NCBI GenBank assembly: GCA_022578605.1
Contig: MU394063.1
Span: forward strand, 703,539 to 767,538
Reading direction: 5' to 3'
DNA length: 64,000 nucleotides
Source: Camillea tinctor
Taxonomy: Eukaryota > Ascomycota > Sordariomycetes > Xylariales > Xylariaceae
A program made the translations under genes and the position numbers. Below the pieces are notes generated by a model. The model was not told where the DNA came from. It made no database searches and was given only the letters and a program-made list of their open reading frames with translations. Position 1 is the first letter of the stretch. Every line of letters begins with the position of its first letter. Below, piece after piece: positions 13,771 to 26,003 of this stretch.

Positions 13771-15418
13771 TTATAGCGGCATAGTTCCCGGAGTAGACTT
13801 AAACGCTTCCCCTAAAATCCGGAGCCCCTCCCGTAACTGCTCCTCCGTGATCGTGACCGGTGGCGCGATCCGGAACGTGCCCCCGAAACTCGGATGGCTG
13901 CTCAGGTTCGCCCAAACGCCGAGTTCGTACGCGCGGTCTCCAATTGCCCTTGCCAACTCCAGCGCGGGCTGCTTCGTTGTCCGGTCTGCCACGATCTCTA
14001 CGCCGGCCATAAGACCCCGCCCCCTCACATCGCCGATGCACTCGTACTGCGATTGCAGATCTCTAAGCCCCTTGTGTAGCAGCGTGCCGAGCGCTCGCGA
14101 GTGCGCGACCAGGTTGTCACGCACGATTATCTCGAGGACCTTGTCGCCAACGGCGGCGGGGAGGGGGTCGTTGACGTGGGTTGTATAGAAACCTGCTCGT
14201 GTGTTAGTTCATCCTTTTCTATAGACGCCGGCTCAACACAGAAGAGAAGTCTGGAGGCAATGGACCGATTATATATGGGTGGTTTTCTCAGCCAACGCAC
14301 AGTAATCTCTCTCCGCGCATACGCTCTCGATCTCGGCGCTTGTCACTACCGCGCTAAGCGGCAGCCCGTTGCCGAGGGTCTTGCTCAGCGTCAGTATGTC
14401 CGGCACAACCTCCTCGTGTATAATGGCCATAATATCGCCGCAACGCCCGACGCCTGTCTGCGCCTCGTCGACGATGAGCAGCATTCCCCGCCGCTCGCAG
14501 TGCTTCTTGAGCGCTTTTAAGTATCCTGGCGGTAGCACGTGCATGCCCGCTGAGGACTGGATACACTCTACGATTACGGCGGCGAGAGAGCCGCACGATG
14601 CCTGGTCAATCAAGTTCCACCCGTAGTCCAACTCGGCCTCCCAGTCGTAGGACCCATCCGGCTTGCGGAACACGGACCGGTAGGCGTTGGGAGCCGGGAG
14701 CATGTGCATTCCCGGCATTAGTGGACCCTGCCCCTTTCTGCCAAAATGATATTGCGTCCCAAGAGCTTGCGCGGTAACACCCTATGCATGCATAGAATGA
14801 ATTAACGTGTCCACATTCTTTAACATCTTTAATAAATACTACTTGTATACTCTTAAAAGAGACGGTGCGGGAAAGTATGAGGTGAATTACCACAAGTTAA
14901 ATACTCACATGCCACGACGCCCCTAGCGCCACGAGCTCAAACTTCCCCGTGAAAACTTTCGCCATCTTCAATGCGGCCTCGTTGGACTCCCCGCCTGTGG
15001 ACAAGAAAAACGCCTTGTCGAGGCCATCGGGGAGCAGCGAGCACAGCCGTTCCCCCAGCGAGATCACGGGAGGCGACACCATCCCCGAGAACAAGTGGTC
15101 GAGCCCCGCAGCGTGATCGGCGATCGTCTTGACAATCTCCGGATGTCCGTGACCTAAGAGACAGGACATTTGGCCTGATGTCCAATCGAGAACCTTATGT
15201 CCTGATGCCGTATACACATACATCCCCTTGCTGCCGCAAATGACGTCCGGCATGAACTTGGTGCCGTAGTTGAAGAGGTAGCGCGATGCTTTCGCCTGGA
15301 GGGTAGCATTGTCGACATTTCGGTATAAAGATGGGACTGAATCATTGTCTCCCGAAACTTCAACAATGTGCTTTTGTTTATTAGCGAGAGACTCGTCGGC
15401 GATAGTTCCGGGTGCCAT
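13771..15418 (-). CDS. Class III PLP enzyme, 2,2-dialkylglycine decarboxylase-like
   Basis: This is a PLP-dependent enzyme of aminotransferase class III. The best family fit is 2,2-dialkylglycine decarboxylase, which couples decarboxylation of a dialkyl amino acid to transamination; other class III activities remain possible. Exons are 15418-14909, 14781-14301 and 14192-13771 (introns 127 and 108 bp), giving 470 residues. Visible features are SGQMSCLLGHGHPE (81-94), the dimer/phosphate loop STGGESNEAA (140-149), the Trp-His pair at 169-170, the cofactor-binding DEAQTG (275-280) and the Schiff-base lysine Lys304 in TLSKTLGNG. Next come FYTTHVNDPLPAA and the GDVRGRG loop. The C-terminal substrate-binding Arg region FRIAPP is present. 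There is no signal peptide, so a cytosolic location is likely. A Zn2Cys6 factor lies directly downstream. Confidence 0.88.
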
Positions 15419-16013
15419 GGTGGGCAGTTATCTTGAGCAAGGTAACTAGAGGGAACAGAAAAATAGGCGGAGTGGAAAATACCTAGACGTTCGTAGATTT
15501 TATAATGGATCTTCCCGTTGTTGTAGAGTATTATGGCTTTCACAAGCAAATCCAAGCCTTGGGTAAAAGTGATATGGTTGGCCGCGGGTCTGTAGTGATT
15601 CCGCGGGAAACTTTAGTCCTGGGCAAGGAGTTGCCCTCGGCCGAAAAGCCTGGTGTATATGTGGCTAGAATAAATATATCCATCAAGATGCACAACATAA
15701 TCGAACTAGACTCGTGCAGCGAGTAGTAACTTTAGAACCAATAATGGCTTTATACGCTCTCTGGACCCGCACACACTTTACAGTCTCTCCTCCTGTTGTA
15801 CGAGATTAAAAGATGGACTCCTTTACCCTACCCCCGGATTTAGATACTGATTTCAGATCACTGACAATAGGCAGCAAGTTTTACCACCTGATCTCATTAA
15901 CAATGTTGTGATTAGTTGTAAAGTTTTTGGATTTATGAAGATATCGAGGTTTGTACACGTTGCTGCTCGACGAATGAAATAATTTATCTTCGCAGACGCT
16001 ACCTATCTATTTA
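15419..16013. other. Intergenic region between the PLP enzyme and the S28 peptidase
   Basis: This contains the promoter of the minus-strand PLP enzyme and the 3' end of the peptidase gene. A 73-codon plus-strand frame (15505-15726) has no recognisable motif and overlaps the expected promoter, so I did not call it. Confidence 0.45.
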
Positions 16014-18227
16014 TCAAGCAGTTATTTCCAGGCGTTTCATTGGTGTAGAGGAGCCCCGGCGCTTGGTTTTAGAGCTGTAAAACTCCTTTGTCCATGCCGC
16101 CATCTGTGTCACAATCTCGTCCTGAGCCTTCTTGATATCCGGGTTGTAGACACCGTTGCGAGTCCGTAGGTCATTACAATGACGTGATCCTGGGATAAGA
16201 ATGTGCGGTTGTTCCGGGGTGGACTCCAGTGAGCCTCCTGGCCGGAACTCGCTGGCTACTGATGCTGATCGCCAAGGGTCGTACTCGCCGTTGACCCAGA
16301 GCAGGCGGGACTCGGCGTCGAGAGCTTCGGGGAGGAACCAGCCCTTGGTGTGGGCATTGAGGTCGGCCGCCGTCTTGCCCAAGGCGCTTGCATAGGTATA
16401 GTTACCCTCACGTGGGAAAAATAGCTCACATTGGCGTTGCCAGTAATCGGCAGTGGCCAGGCGGGAGAAAACTGATGGTCGATCACGGGGAGCACCACTA
16501 AGAGTCTCAAATTAGCACCAGGGGCTCACGAACCGGGTCAAGCAGAGTAATCACTTACGTCTGGTAGTAGAAGAATGGGTCGTTGCAGGTCATCCAGACC
16601 CAGGTCCGGTCGATGGCGTTGGCAGAACTCCAATCGGTAAACACAGGGCTAGTAGCATTGTAGGTATCGAAACACTGGACATTATCCTCATCTTGCCAAT
16701 CCTCATATCCGTACGCAGCACAGTCTGTTTATTCTGTTAGTGTCCTATTTGAGGATGATAACGTGTGGATAATACGTACAACCCGGGAGGTATTCACTCG
16801 TGAACCATTGAGCAAATTTCGGCAGGGCATTTTCCAAGCCGACCCCATTCGAGCTGGTGTAACTAGCAGTCGAATTCGGTACTACGCCTTCAATAGCATC
16901 ACACCTAAGGGGAGGAATACATGTTAGTAAGGTGTGTTATGGGGACTGAGCACACGATAGCCCGGAAATCCTAACATCCGCTAGAGGTATATGGATTATT
17001 GCGTGCTGATCATGAGGATAACTCCCTACTAGATAGTGGGTCTAATGGATTGCTCTATTGAGCTCTTGAGCATGTGTTAAGACAGACTCACATCTGATAA
17101 AACTGAGAGTAGCCAGAATAGAACTGGATACTTTGCCAGGACCATATGGGGGAAGCAATGGCGGCTCCAACATCGTCAAGGTATTTAAGATCCTGAAGCC
17201 CGAATAATTCTTTCAAGTCTGATTGCTCCTTGGCCGACCCGTTGGATAGGATCCCATCCACGTAGTCGATGATAGCAGCGTAGTCCTGCGTACAGTTTTG
17301 CGGCATACCCTGCTGAATAGGACTGTAATAATGAGAGTCAGTAATTTCCATATAAGGTAACCTTTTACTCTTGAGACCGTCTCGGGAGCCAAAACTCCCA
17401 CGAACGCATATGCTTAGCTATGGTAGGAGATTTTGACACCCAGGCCAGCTCGAGATAGGCCAAAAAGGGGAATAAACGACTATGAAAATCACTCACTAGA
17501 AGTACTGCCAGTAGTCAAAAATGGCCTCCACGGGGCCGCTACTCGAATGTGTTGCCCAGAAGGTGCCGGGGGCAAGGCTTTCAATCCAAGCACCCAGAGC
17601 GCCCGAGTAAGAACCGCCTACCCATACCCAGGGGACATTTGGTGCATTGGCTGACCCATTCGTGGCGAATGGAAGTTGGACATTCTTCGCGAAGTTCGCA
17701 AAATCAGCAACGGACTGGTCCAAAGTGAGGTACTGTAGATTTTCAGTCGATTGAACCTCGTAGGGGGTGCTGTTGCCCCAATACCGATGTTCTACCAGGA
17801 CTGTGATACAGGTGAGCGGATATAACTTTAATATCTAAAATGGTAGTCGGCGAAACGTACGGATGGCAGCGCCAATCTCCTTGGCAATTAAGCCGGTAAG
17901 TGCCTCATCAGAGAGGTATGAGACATAAGCGGCAGCACCAGCTTCTCCCGGGGTAAAAATGACGACTGGCGAGCCAGGTCCTTGGTAGAAGGTAGTGTTG
18001 TACCAGTAAGTCTGGTTAAATGTGCCGACTTCTAGATTGTCATGATCGATATATTGCTCAAAATAGGCAATACCGGAGGCGGGCTGGGCAGGATCAGCAA
18101 GAGCTGCCAACAAGTGCTGGTCAACCTCGTCGGGGGGTGCAACAGGGGGCGGAGGAAACAAGCCAAGAGCTCCCGGGAAGTAAATAACCGAAGAAAGGAT
18201 AACTCGAACAGCAGGTAAACACCTCAT
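16014..18227 (-). CDS. Secreted serine carboxypeptidase, family S28
   Basis: This is a predicted secreted peptidase of family S28 (lysosomal Pro-X carboxypeptidase/DPP II group), which removes residues next to proline. I read six exons: 18227-17861, 17800-17497, 17322-17092, 16904-16780, 16724-16559 and 16497-16014. The introns are 60, 174, 187, 55 and 61 bp with consistent phases, giving 558 residues. An N-terminal hydrophobic stretch (about 5-22) is a signal peptide, followed by a Pro-rich segment. Family blocks are FEQYIDHDN, VEHRYWGNS, the nucleophile motif GGSYSG with Ser186, MPQNC, a central helical cap, and the acid and base Asp471 (NGEYDPW) and His504 (PGSRHCNDL). Several Asn-x-Ser/Thr sites fit secretion. 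The C-terminus is basic and unusual after the last helix. Likely role: extracellular proline-rich peptide degradation. Confidence 0.92.
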
Positions 18228-19629
18228 CGTGGCAGCAGGGACAAGCGGTCTTGGAAAGACCGCGAGTTAAGCAAATAAACAGCTAGCTAGAAGACTTACC
18301 GGAGGGCTCAGCGAGGACATATGAGCCCGGCGAGCGGATGGGTGGGCAATGTCTTGGTATTTATTTGGACTAAACAGAGAGACATGGGTGGGTTTGGCTC
18401 AACCTACCTCGCCTACCTACTTACCTGCTTTATTGTACATAGTATAGGGTACTTCTCATATAAAACGGCTTCTATACATGCATATTAATTTCCGGGAGTC
18501 CATAGACTACTAACCTTAAGGTGGTAGGAGGCACACGACTCGTGTAGTGTAAGTGGAGGTTAGGATAAGATAGATCCTAACCCGGACTGGTAGATAATGA
18601 TGCAACCTCCCGCATGGGATATCTCCGCAGATGACCCCTGGGTAGTTTGCAGATAACTGCTGTAGCCAGCCAGATAGTGCAAAGCCAGACGGGGTAGAAC
18701 ATATGAGCGTGTAAGGAAAGGCCACGAGCACGAGGTATGAAGATAGACATAGCCATAGAAATAGGAGCTCAGGTTGTTGGTCTTCTCATGGCTAGAACCT
18801 ACCACAACTCCCGCTGCTAGGCAGGTTTGGCAACAAACAAGCTCGTCAAGCTCAGCTCTGGACCCGAGAGACCCAGGGACCCTAGACGGATGATCAAGGG
18901 CTAGACCATATGAAGAAGGTAAGTAGGCCAAGATGGTAGAGCGACGGCAGGAATGCCGTCAAATACGAGTCTAACATGATGAAATTGAGACCTTTGGTGG
19001 TGAGGTGATAAGGGGTTGTTACTATAGAGGGCAGCTGGGAAGTTGGGTTTTCTTTTTTTTTCTTTGCTTCTTTTCTTTTCTTCCTTTTTTTTTCTTTTTT
19101 CCCCTTTTGGTGGGGTGACAATCCCTCATAGCAGTGGGGATGGAGACAAGAGATAAAGTGGTCAAGGGGTGTAAGTGTTATGCTAGGTATGTGTTTTTTT
19201 CTGTTACACCTTATGGTGGGATTTACACTATGCTAAACAGCTATGCAACTAGAAGGGGTTCGAGATAACCTTATCTTATGCACGGACAATATCTAATCTC
19301 ACTGCCTGTACTACTTACCTGAATAATTGAGAGTTACTAGGATCCATGTTACCTAGGTAGTTCTCGCAAGCCACTTTTTTTTTTTTACCCGCTGAACTGA
19401 ACCATCTAACCTAGCCACGTTCTTAGTCAGGTTTAGCGGGTACGTCCCTACCTTCACCCCCACCCCCAAGCCACTGGAAACTTGAACGAACATTCGTTCA
19501 AGTCGCATCCAACTACCTACTTACTACCTACGACCAACTACATCATACCCACCTCCTCCGTACCCCGTTCTCCGTTCTCCGCCCTCCGTCCTCCTTCTCT
19601 ACGTACACACATATATACACCCACACACC
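18228..19629. other. Divergent intergenic region (peptidase and NDUFB7 promoters)
   Basis: A bidirectional promoter region. It contains long T/C runs near 19048-19101 and 19375-19387, C-rich stretches near 19455-19470 and an ACCTAGGT palindrome at 19351-19358. I found no coding sequence. Confidence 0.5.
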
Positions 19630-20197
19630 ATGGGACTCTTCGGCAGTTCATCCGATGCTCCGCCAAGTACGTTACTTGCTAACCAACCTACCTACCTACC
19701 TACCTATACGTATCGTATAAAACAGAAGAAGCCAAGGAAAGAAAGCAAGAAAGAAAGAAAAGAGAGAAGAAAAAGCTGACGAAGTTATCTCGAAATGCGC
19801 AGAGGCGACCCGCGAGGAGATGCGCGATGCTAAGCTCCCGCTTGCCTACCGGGACAGCTGCGCCAACCTTCTCATCCCCCTAAATCGCTGCCGTAGCGAG
19901 ACGTACTACCTACCTTGGAAGTGTGAGGTATGTCTATAACCTACCTACGTCTCTCCCTTGCCTTCTTTTTCATCTTTCTCTTCTCACTATTGGTGTTTTT
20001 TTCATATGTAGTCCATTGCGCGTGCTAGGTAGCAATTCAAGAATCTAGTTGAAAGCTGACAGGACGCCGTGGGGGCTTTATTGTTTAAATAGGACGAACG
20101 ACACAGTTACGAAAAGTGCCAGTACGAGGAGTTCAAGAGGCGCGTGGCCAAGATGAACGAGCTGAAGGAATCCAGGCCGGGTGCGAGGACCAATTGA
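19630..20197 (+). CDS. NADH:ubiquinone oxidoreductase subunit NDUFB7 (B18)
   Basis: This is an accessory subunit of mitochondrial complex I, located on the intermembrane-space face and imported by the Mia40 disulfide pathway. Exons are 19630-19666, 19776-19927 and 20093-20197 (introns 109 and 165 bp), giving 97 residues. The twin C-x9-C motif is present: Cys41/Cys51 and Cys62/Cys72, in the blocks RDSCANLLIPLNRCR and WKCEDERHSYEKCQ, which are characteristic of the family. The N-terminus MGLFGSSS carries a Gly2 that could be myristoylated, as known for the mammalian subunit. The acceptor of intron 1 lies in a purine run. 19775 gives the most compact protein, but in-frame acceptors further upstream would add a few residues. 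The first intron contains a CCTA tetranucleotide run near 19685-19705. Confidence 0.9.
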
Positions 20198-21223
20198 TTC
20201 GTCAATTGGTTTGTCTCATTGCATTGTTATGGGAGGAGAAATACACATACAGGGAGAGAGGGAGAAGGGAAACGAACAAAACTATGCGCACGTGCGTTTG
20301 TATAAATTTTTTATTCCTGAAAGAACGAATGAAGATATCGTTTTCTGCCAGCACAACACAGGGCCATCTCCTAGCACCCATGATGATACATCACCTACCT
20401 CCCTGCGGCTTGGAGTGACTGGGACGTACTGGTCTCGCCCCTATTCTCACCACCAATGCTACTAAGGACGACATTTCTACGGAAGAGCCTCTGCATTGTG
20501 AGCTTCCTGTTAGGTGTGGGACAAGGAATCTGTAAAAAGCCGAGGCCAACTTCAACACGCTGGTTCTTGTTCCTGAGCTTTTAACGCTGAGGGTAGGTAA
20601 CTGAAACAACCATTTGATGAACGAACCCGGCTCATCGATTCCTCTTGCCTTTCCAATCAGGAGATAGACTGTTTGCAGATCAGGCTCTAATCTTTACTTA
20701 TGTATACGCAACCGACTACTTGAGCATATCTGTACCTATGTGAATAATATGGAACCTAGGAGTTGGTGATGCAGTAGACCATAACTATTGTAATAATTTG
20801 AGTGAACGGGTTACATAGATCGATGATATCCTGAGAGGAAATGAGCTAAATTAGTAAAATAATATTTTAAACGTATCAGCTGTCCTCTTGACTGCCCGCA
20901 ATGCCTTACCTACAGGCTAGCTAGCTAGGCAGACTACCCTTCACGGCATTGGAGAAGCAAAGCAGATACCGCTACGCGCAGGAAAATACCATGTACACTG
21001 CTCTTTGTTAAGTAGTTAATTAGTGTAATTTATACCGCAGCGCATCGATGGCGAAAGCTGACATATCCCTAAGAAAATGCGTATGCCCTGACGCCGCCCA
21101 ACCATTTATATAATGATAATTGAAGATTAGGGTATTTGGTAATATAGACATGCATGTAGGCAGACGCAGACAGATAGACCTGTACCCAGCCAGGCAGCTT
21201 TACCGCCATTGTATGCCATCTCC
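20198..21223. other. Convergent intergenic region
   Basis: This lies between the 3' ends of NDUFB7 (plus) and the coilin-like gene (minus). I see no gene and no clear repeat. Small frames here have no recognisable content. Confidence 0.5.
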
Positions 21224-24200
21224 CTAAAACCTGGCACTCAACTTCTTCCGAGACTTCTGTCTGATCGAGGAGACTAGGTTGACCGGCACCGACGATGAAA
21301 CCTGGCCCTGCGATGCCGACAAGTACCGTCTACCGGTTCTTGGTAGTGGCTGCGATCCCGATGGTACCGTCGAGCCTCTTGGCTGACTAAGACTCATGCC
21401 TTTCTTTTTCTTCACCCATCCCTGGCCTTTAGGAAGGCCATCCGACTTGGGTGAATACGTCCCATCCACTTCGTCGTCAGGGTAGCTCTCTAAAATCACC
21501 GAATCCGAGTCTGACGACAATTCCAAAACCTGCGCCCCCTGCGGAAGAGAAAATTGCGTCGACTGCCGGGCCGATCGTCGCCTTCTGGGCGGCGGGGAAA
21601 TCTTAGCGGTCATGAATGGTCTTGGCGAATGAGGAGAACTTTTGATCACTACTTCACGTTCGTCGTTTGAGCTCCCGTCCTCGCCAATCCACTCGGGATC
21701 TTTGGAATCAGAACTCTCCATCGCTGGCTCGTTCAACGACTCCTGGGCATCATCTGACAACTCGTCGAGTTTGCGCATAGCATCCTCGTAAGCTAAGTTT
21801 CTCATGGCTCGAGATGGTTGCGATGGTTCAATTGAGAAAGCCTGAACCTGTGACTTAGACGGACTTTGCGTCTTACGCGATGTAACTGCAGTGCACCATA
21901 CAGAGTTAAGTGAACATAGAGAATCAGGCGTTGACAGATTTCTCGGCGATGAGTTTATAGCAGGGTCCTTATTATCTTCGGTTTTTTTGTTCGGCGTTCT
22001 TGCGCCTGGAGCCGACGTAGGTATTTGCGTAGTCATGTCTTCAGGCCCGATGCTTGATCGATTTTCACCCAGCACGGTTGAGATGCCATCTTCCGTTACC
22101 TGAAAGGACGCTGGCTCGTCATTTACTCCTGTGTCATAATCCGGTTGGCGCCCACTCTGAACACTACTTGTAACTGAAGGGGCCGCTAACCTGTGATGTA
22201 TAACTTTGGGTGTTCCAATGATGACGTCGTTCTCGTCTTCAATGTCAAAGTTCGCTAGAGAAGATCTATTCGCACTGGCATTGCCTGGATCTGGAATATA
22301 TTGTTCACTATCGCGCTGTTCTCCGTCCGGATCGCTGCCGGTTCTTGCCACCTCAATAGTATAATGGTCTTGGGATAAGGCGCTAATAGCTTCGCTAGCT
22401 GTTTCGTGGAGCTGTCGAGAAGGGCTTTCGAAATCGGAAAACTCAGAGACGGGTGGATTGACTGATTGTTGACCTTGTCCAGGTTGATGGAACGTTGTAC
22501 TACTCGTGGCTCCTGACTCTGGCCCATTGACAGAGACAGCTCGTTCTCCTGAGAGCCTAGTGGGAGAGGCTGGATCGCCATCTGCTGCACGTGCCACGTT
22601 TTTCTCGCCAGGCTTTGGCGATGGTATGAGGCTCTGATGGTCATGTCCCTCCTGAAGAGCCTCTGTATTCTGAGCAGATTGAGGCATCTCGGTGTCACCC
22701 ATTGCATCTAGAGGCTGTTGGAGAACTCTAGGATCCTGCATCTCGCTAAAGCTGAGCGTTAGGTAACCCTCATCATCTTGTTCAGCATCGTCATCATCCT
22801 CATCTAAATCCGGTGCTTCGAATCTGTCGTATAGTCGCTGCCCTGTATATGGGTCATATTGCTTTTGATTTCCATCAAGATAGCGGTCCCTCTTAGCGAG
22901 GCAGACTTCCAGTTCAGTACCATTGGCTTTAACATCAACTACCACCGCACTGACATTGGATACTTGAGGTTGCCAGTTTGTTGCCGATGAACATGACCAT
23001 TTCTGCCAGGTGATGACCATGCCTACCCGGGCTTCGCCAGATCGAAGAGTGGGAAGAACAGTAACATCCGATGGTACAATAGGCAAATCTTCTAGTTCCA
23101 TATCGTGGTCGGAGTTTTCCGCATGCTCATTCACTTCTGGATCTTTTGGGTCTTCGTCGTCGTAATTAAGCAGGATATCGTCAGTATTATGGGTATCCTC
23201 AATGCCATTGAACGTCACATCATAGCCCTCTCCTTCCCAACCCCCCGACTCATTATGCTTCCTCTTGCTGGGTCCGATATCGTCCTCGTAATAGGTGGCT
23301 TGGTTGCGTTGAGCTCGCTTATTACGGCCGCCACGCTTATTTTTCTTAGAAGACCAGAAGCCCTGTTGTTGCGTGTCCCATCGTTGAACAAATGGAAACG
23401 GAGGCTCACTGAGATCGATACCCTCCTGGCAACACTCTACAGCCCGATAATTTATTTTTGTCCTCCAGAGACCGGGGTCTTCCTGTACCGGTGGATCTAT
23501 CTGCTCCGATAATTCGGCAGCTGTACTTTCTTGCGCAAGCCTTGCATTCACAATAGGCCGAACATCTTCCATTAATTTACCACGTATTTGGTCTTCGTCT
23601 TTCTTCGACTTGGGATTACGAAGACCGAGAGCCCCGAAAACAAGCCGACGCCCGGCTCCAAGGTCGACCCGGCGTCTCTTTTGAGCAGAAGCTATCGATA
23701 CGCTTTCATCTGGTGATGTTTCCTTGGGTGTGCCGTTATGTAGTTCAGACTGATCTTGACATTCCAGATCCGGTTGGATCTCTCGTTTTCGTTTCGATGC
23801 AACCTTTGACGTGTTGTCGCTAGGTTCGATCCTTGACTCAAGGCCAACTTCAATGCCGCCATTGGCGATAGCTTCAAGCAACGCCCTTCGTTTAGCTTCG
23901 AACAAGTCGGATTCTTTCTTAACCATCTCACGTGCGGATGCCTCCTCATCTCTAATATTTGTGGTGATTGAGTTTGCTATTGCAGGTTCTTGTGCTAGCC
24001 TTTTAGCCCTCTTTGCAACCCTACGACGAGCATTGCGGCTTTTGGTGCTCTCTTTACCAGCTCCTGGGGGAACTGTCGCAGTGGGCATAGGTTGCGTCCT
24101 GGAGTTGATGGATTGTTCTGCCGTGTTAAATTGCCCCTCTATATTGAAACTCGACTGTAATTCGACAGATGTGGCTAAGGGGGCATTCTTGCTAACCCTG

Positions 24201-26003
24201 ACCAAGCTCGGCTCGTCATCACTACTCGTACTTTCTGAGCTGCTGCTAGAAGATTCACTGTCTTCATCACCTGAATCGGCATCCGAACTCTTGGCTCTAT
24301 CCTGACTACTGAGGAGCCTGTTGCCGATATTTGCTTGAGATTTGCCAATGGATACTTCTTCAGGGCCACTGTCACTGGCATGGCTCCCTTCATTGCTGTC
24401 GCTGTTAGAGTCCGAGGAGTCATGAGCTTCGGATTCGGATTCGCCTAGCCCATTCTCGGGATTGTGATGGTTATTAGAGTCAGAGTCAGAGTCAGAGTCA
24501 GATTCGGAATCGGAATCGGAATCGGAATCGGAATCGGAGCTGGAATCAGATGAGCTGGCATCGTCATCGCCATCACTGTCGTCGCCGCCGCTGTCATCCT
24601 CAGATTCTTCGCTCTCAGAACTGGAACTTGTACCGCTGCTAGACGTTGTGTCATCACTTTCCTCTGCCACCTCTTTCGAGCTTGATTTGATACCATTGGC
24701 CGTTGCGGAAGCGGGTGCGCCCTTGTTATTAAGATCATTATCTTGCTCCCTGGCAGCAATAACGGCCATTTCAGCAAGGCCTTTTCCCGAGGTGATGGAT
24801 CCGGGAGGTAGGCCGCGATAATCGTACTGGAGTACAAAAGCAGGAACGGGGTCATTGCCGCTTTCTTCATCTTCGGCCTCGTCACAGGTTCCGGCATCCT
24901 TGGTGGAACTATCTAGGCGTTTCGATCTTGGTTGTAGTGAGCTAGATACCTGGTCAGGCAAAGCATTGGACTTGGGGGGTTCGTCCACCTTCGGCCAAGC
25001 TATTAGGGCGGACTCGGAAAGCTTTGGTGCAAATCCATCAACTAGATGCCTATATGTGGCCTTCAAGTCGCCGGCGCAAGCCATTAGTATCTTTTCGCAG
25101 ACGTCCACGGGCGCCGAAGGGAATGCGGCTTGTAGTGCTGCGAGTTTGTCTAGTGCTGCGAGGTCCAAAGTTTGGTTTTCGAGAGGGTTATCTGATTGCT
25201 CTTCTCCTTTGTCAAAGTCTGCATTCTCCTCTTCCAGCTCACGAAGCTCCTGCGCAAGATCCGCCTCGCCCGGGGAATCCATGTTATCTTCACTCTCTGA
25301 CTGGTCACTGCTCATGTCCTCATCGGGTAGAGATTGATTAGATGTTGTCTCATCGAGTGGCTGGTCGTCACCTTCGTATTCTCCATCCTCGCTATTAGCA
25401 TCTTCAGATCCCGTATCGAATCTGACTCGGGGAGAATCTTGTTGAGCTGTGGCCCGATCGGTAAGAAGGAGCATAGCCGTGTCATCGTCGTCGTTGTCCT
25501 CGTCTTCACGTGTAAGTCGACGTCGCTTTCGTGGGGGGATGTAAATAGGAGGCCGGCCGTTGGACGTCCTTAGACGGTGACGTCCAAACGGGACGCCGTC
25601 GATTAGACGTCTTCCATCGGATGAGATCTGATATCGTCCACTTATGCGCCGACGTCTGGAGTCGTCTTTGTCGAGTGCCCGAACACTGTAGGCAAAATAC
25701 GGAACTATTAGCTGTGTGCGCATGAGAGGGTGGTAGCTAGAACAGGGAAACGTACAAGACCCTGTCGTCAGTATTCAACACATTGCGGACCGGCTGGTAA
25801 TGCAGGCATTCGAAGCTCGTGCCGTCGCTATCATGAAGCTCGACAACGTAGTCTTCCAGACCCCACTGACCACCCTCTAACGGTACATCCTCGTTCAGCT
25901 GTTCTAGTAGGTTGGCGATGGTTGGGTTATTCTCGAGATGGACATTCCACATGAGGCGGGCCTCGGGCAGGCCATTGCGGCGAACTACCAGACGCAGACG
26001 CAT
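21224..26003 (-). CDS. Large acidic nuclear protein, coilin-like with CUE-type segment
   Basis: Two exons, 26003-25756 and 25685-21224 (intron 70 bp, phase 2), give 1569 residues. The N-terminal ~85 residues (MRLRLVVRRN to DDRVFVRAL) resemble the ubiquitin-like self-association domain of coilin-type proteins. A basic patch IPPRKRRRL follows. A helical CUE/UBA-like segment lies near residues 256-302 (LDKLAALQAAFPSAPVDVCEKI...). A Ser-Asp-Glu repeat tract occupies roughly 410-490, and further acidic and basic low-complexity regions follow. A conserved block with GLWRTKINYRAVECC sits near 821, and a compact Tudor-like beta region lies near 955-1035 (ARVGMVITWQKW ... EVCLAKRDRY). The C-terminal 450 residues are disordered and Ser-rich, ending in a basic tail. 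Expected location is the nucleus, with a role in nuclear bodies or RNP organisation. The coilin assignment is by architecture and is moderately sure. Confidence 0.75.
24476..24560 (-). repeat. Hexanucleotide repeat encoding a Ser-Asp tract
   Basis: On the plus strand this is a run of AGAGTC/GGAATC units; on the coding strand it reads as alternating Ser and Asp/Glu codons inside the coilin-like gene. In-frame expansion or contraction would change only the length of the acidic tract, so length polymorphism between isolates is expected. Confidence 0.85.

Noticed and set aside
15505..15726. 73-codon plus-strand frame between the PLP enzyme and the peptidase
   Set aside because: Lies in the expected promoter of the PLP enzyme and shows no recognisable domain.
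23105..25573. Several long plus-strand and alternate-frame ORFs inside the coilin-like gene
   Set aside because: They are shadows of a repeat-rich coding region; their Ser/Leu-rich composition follows from the antisense of acidic codons.
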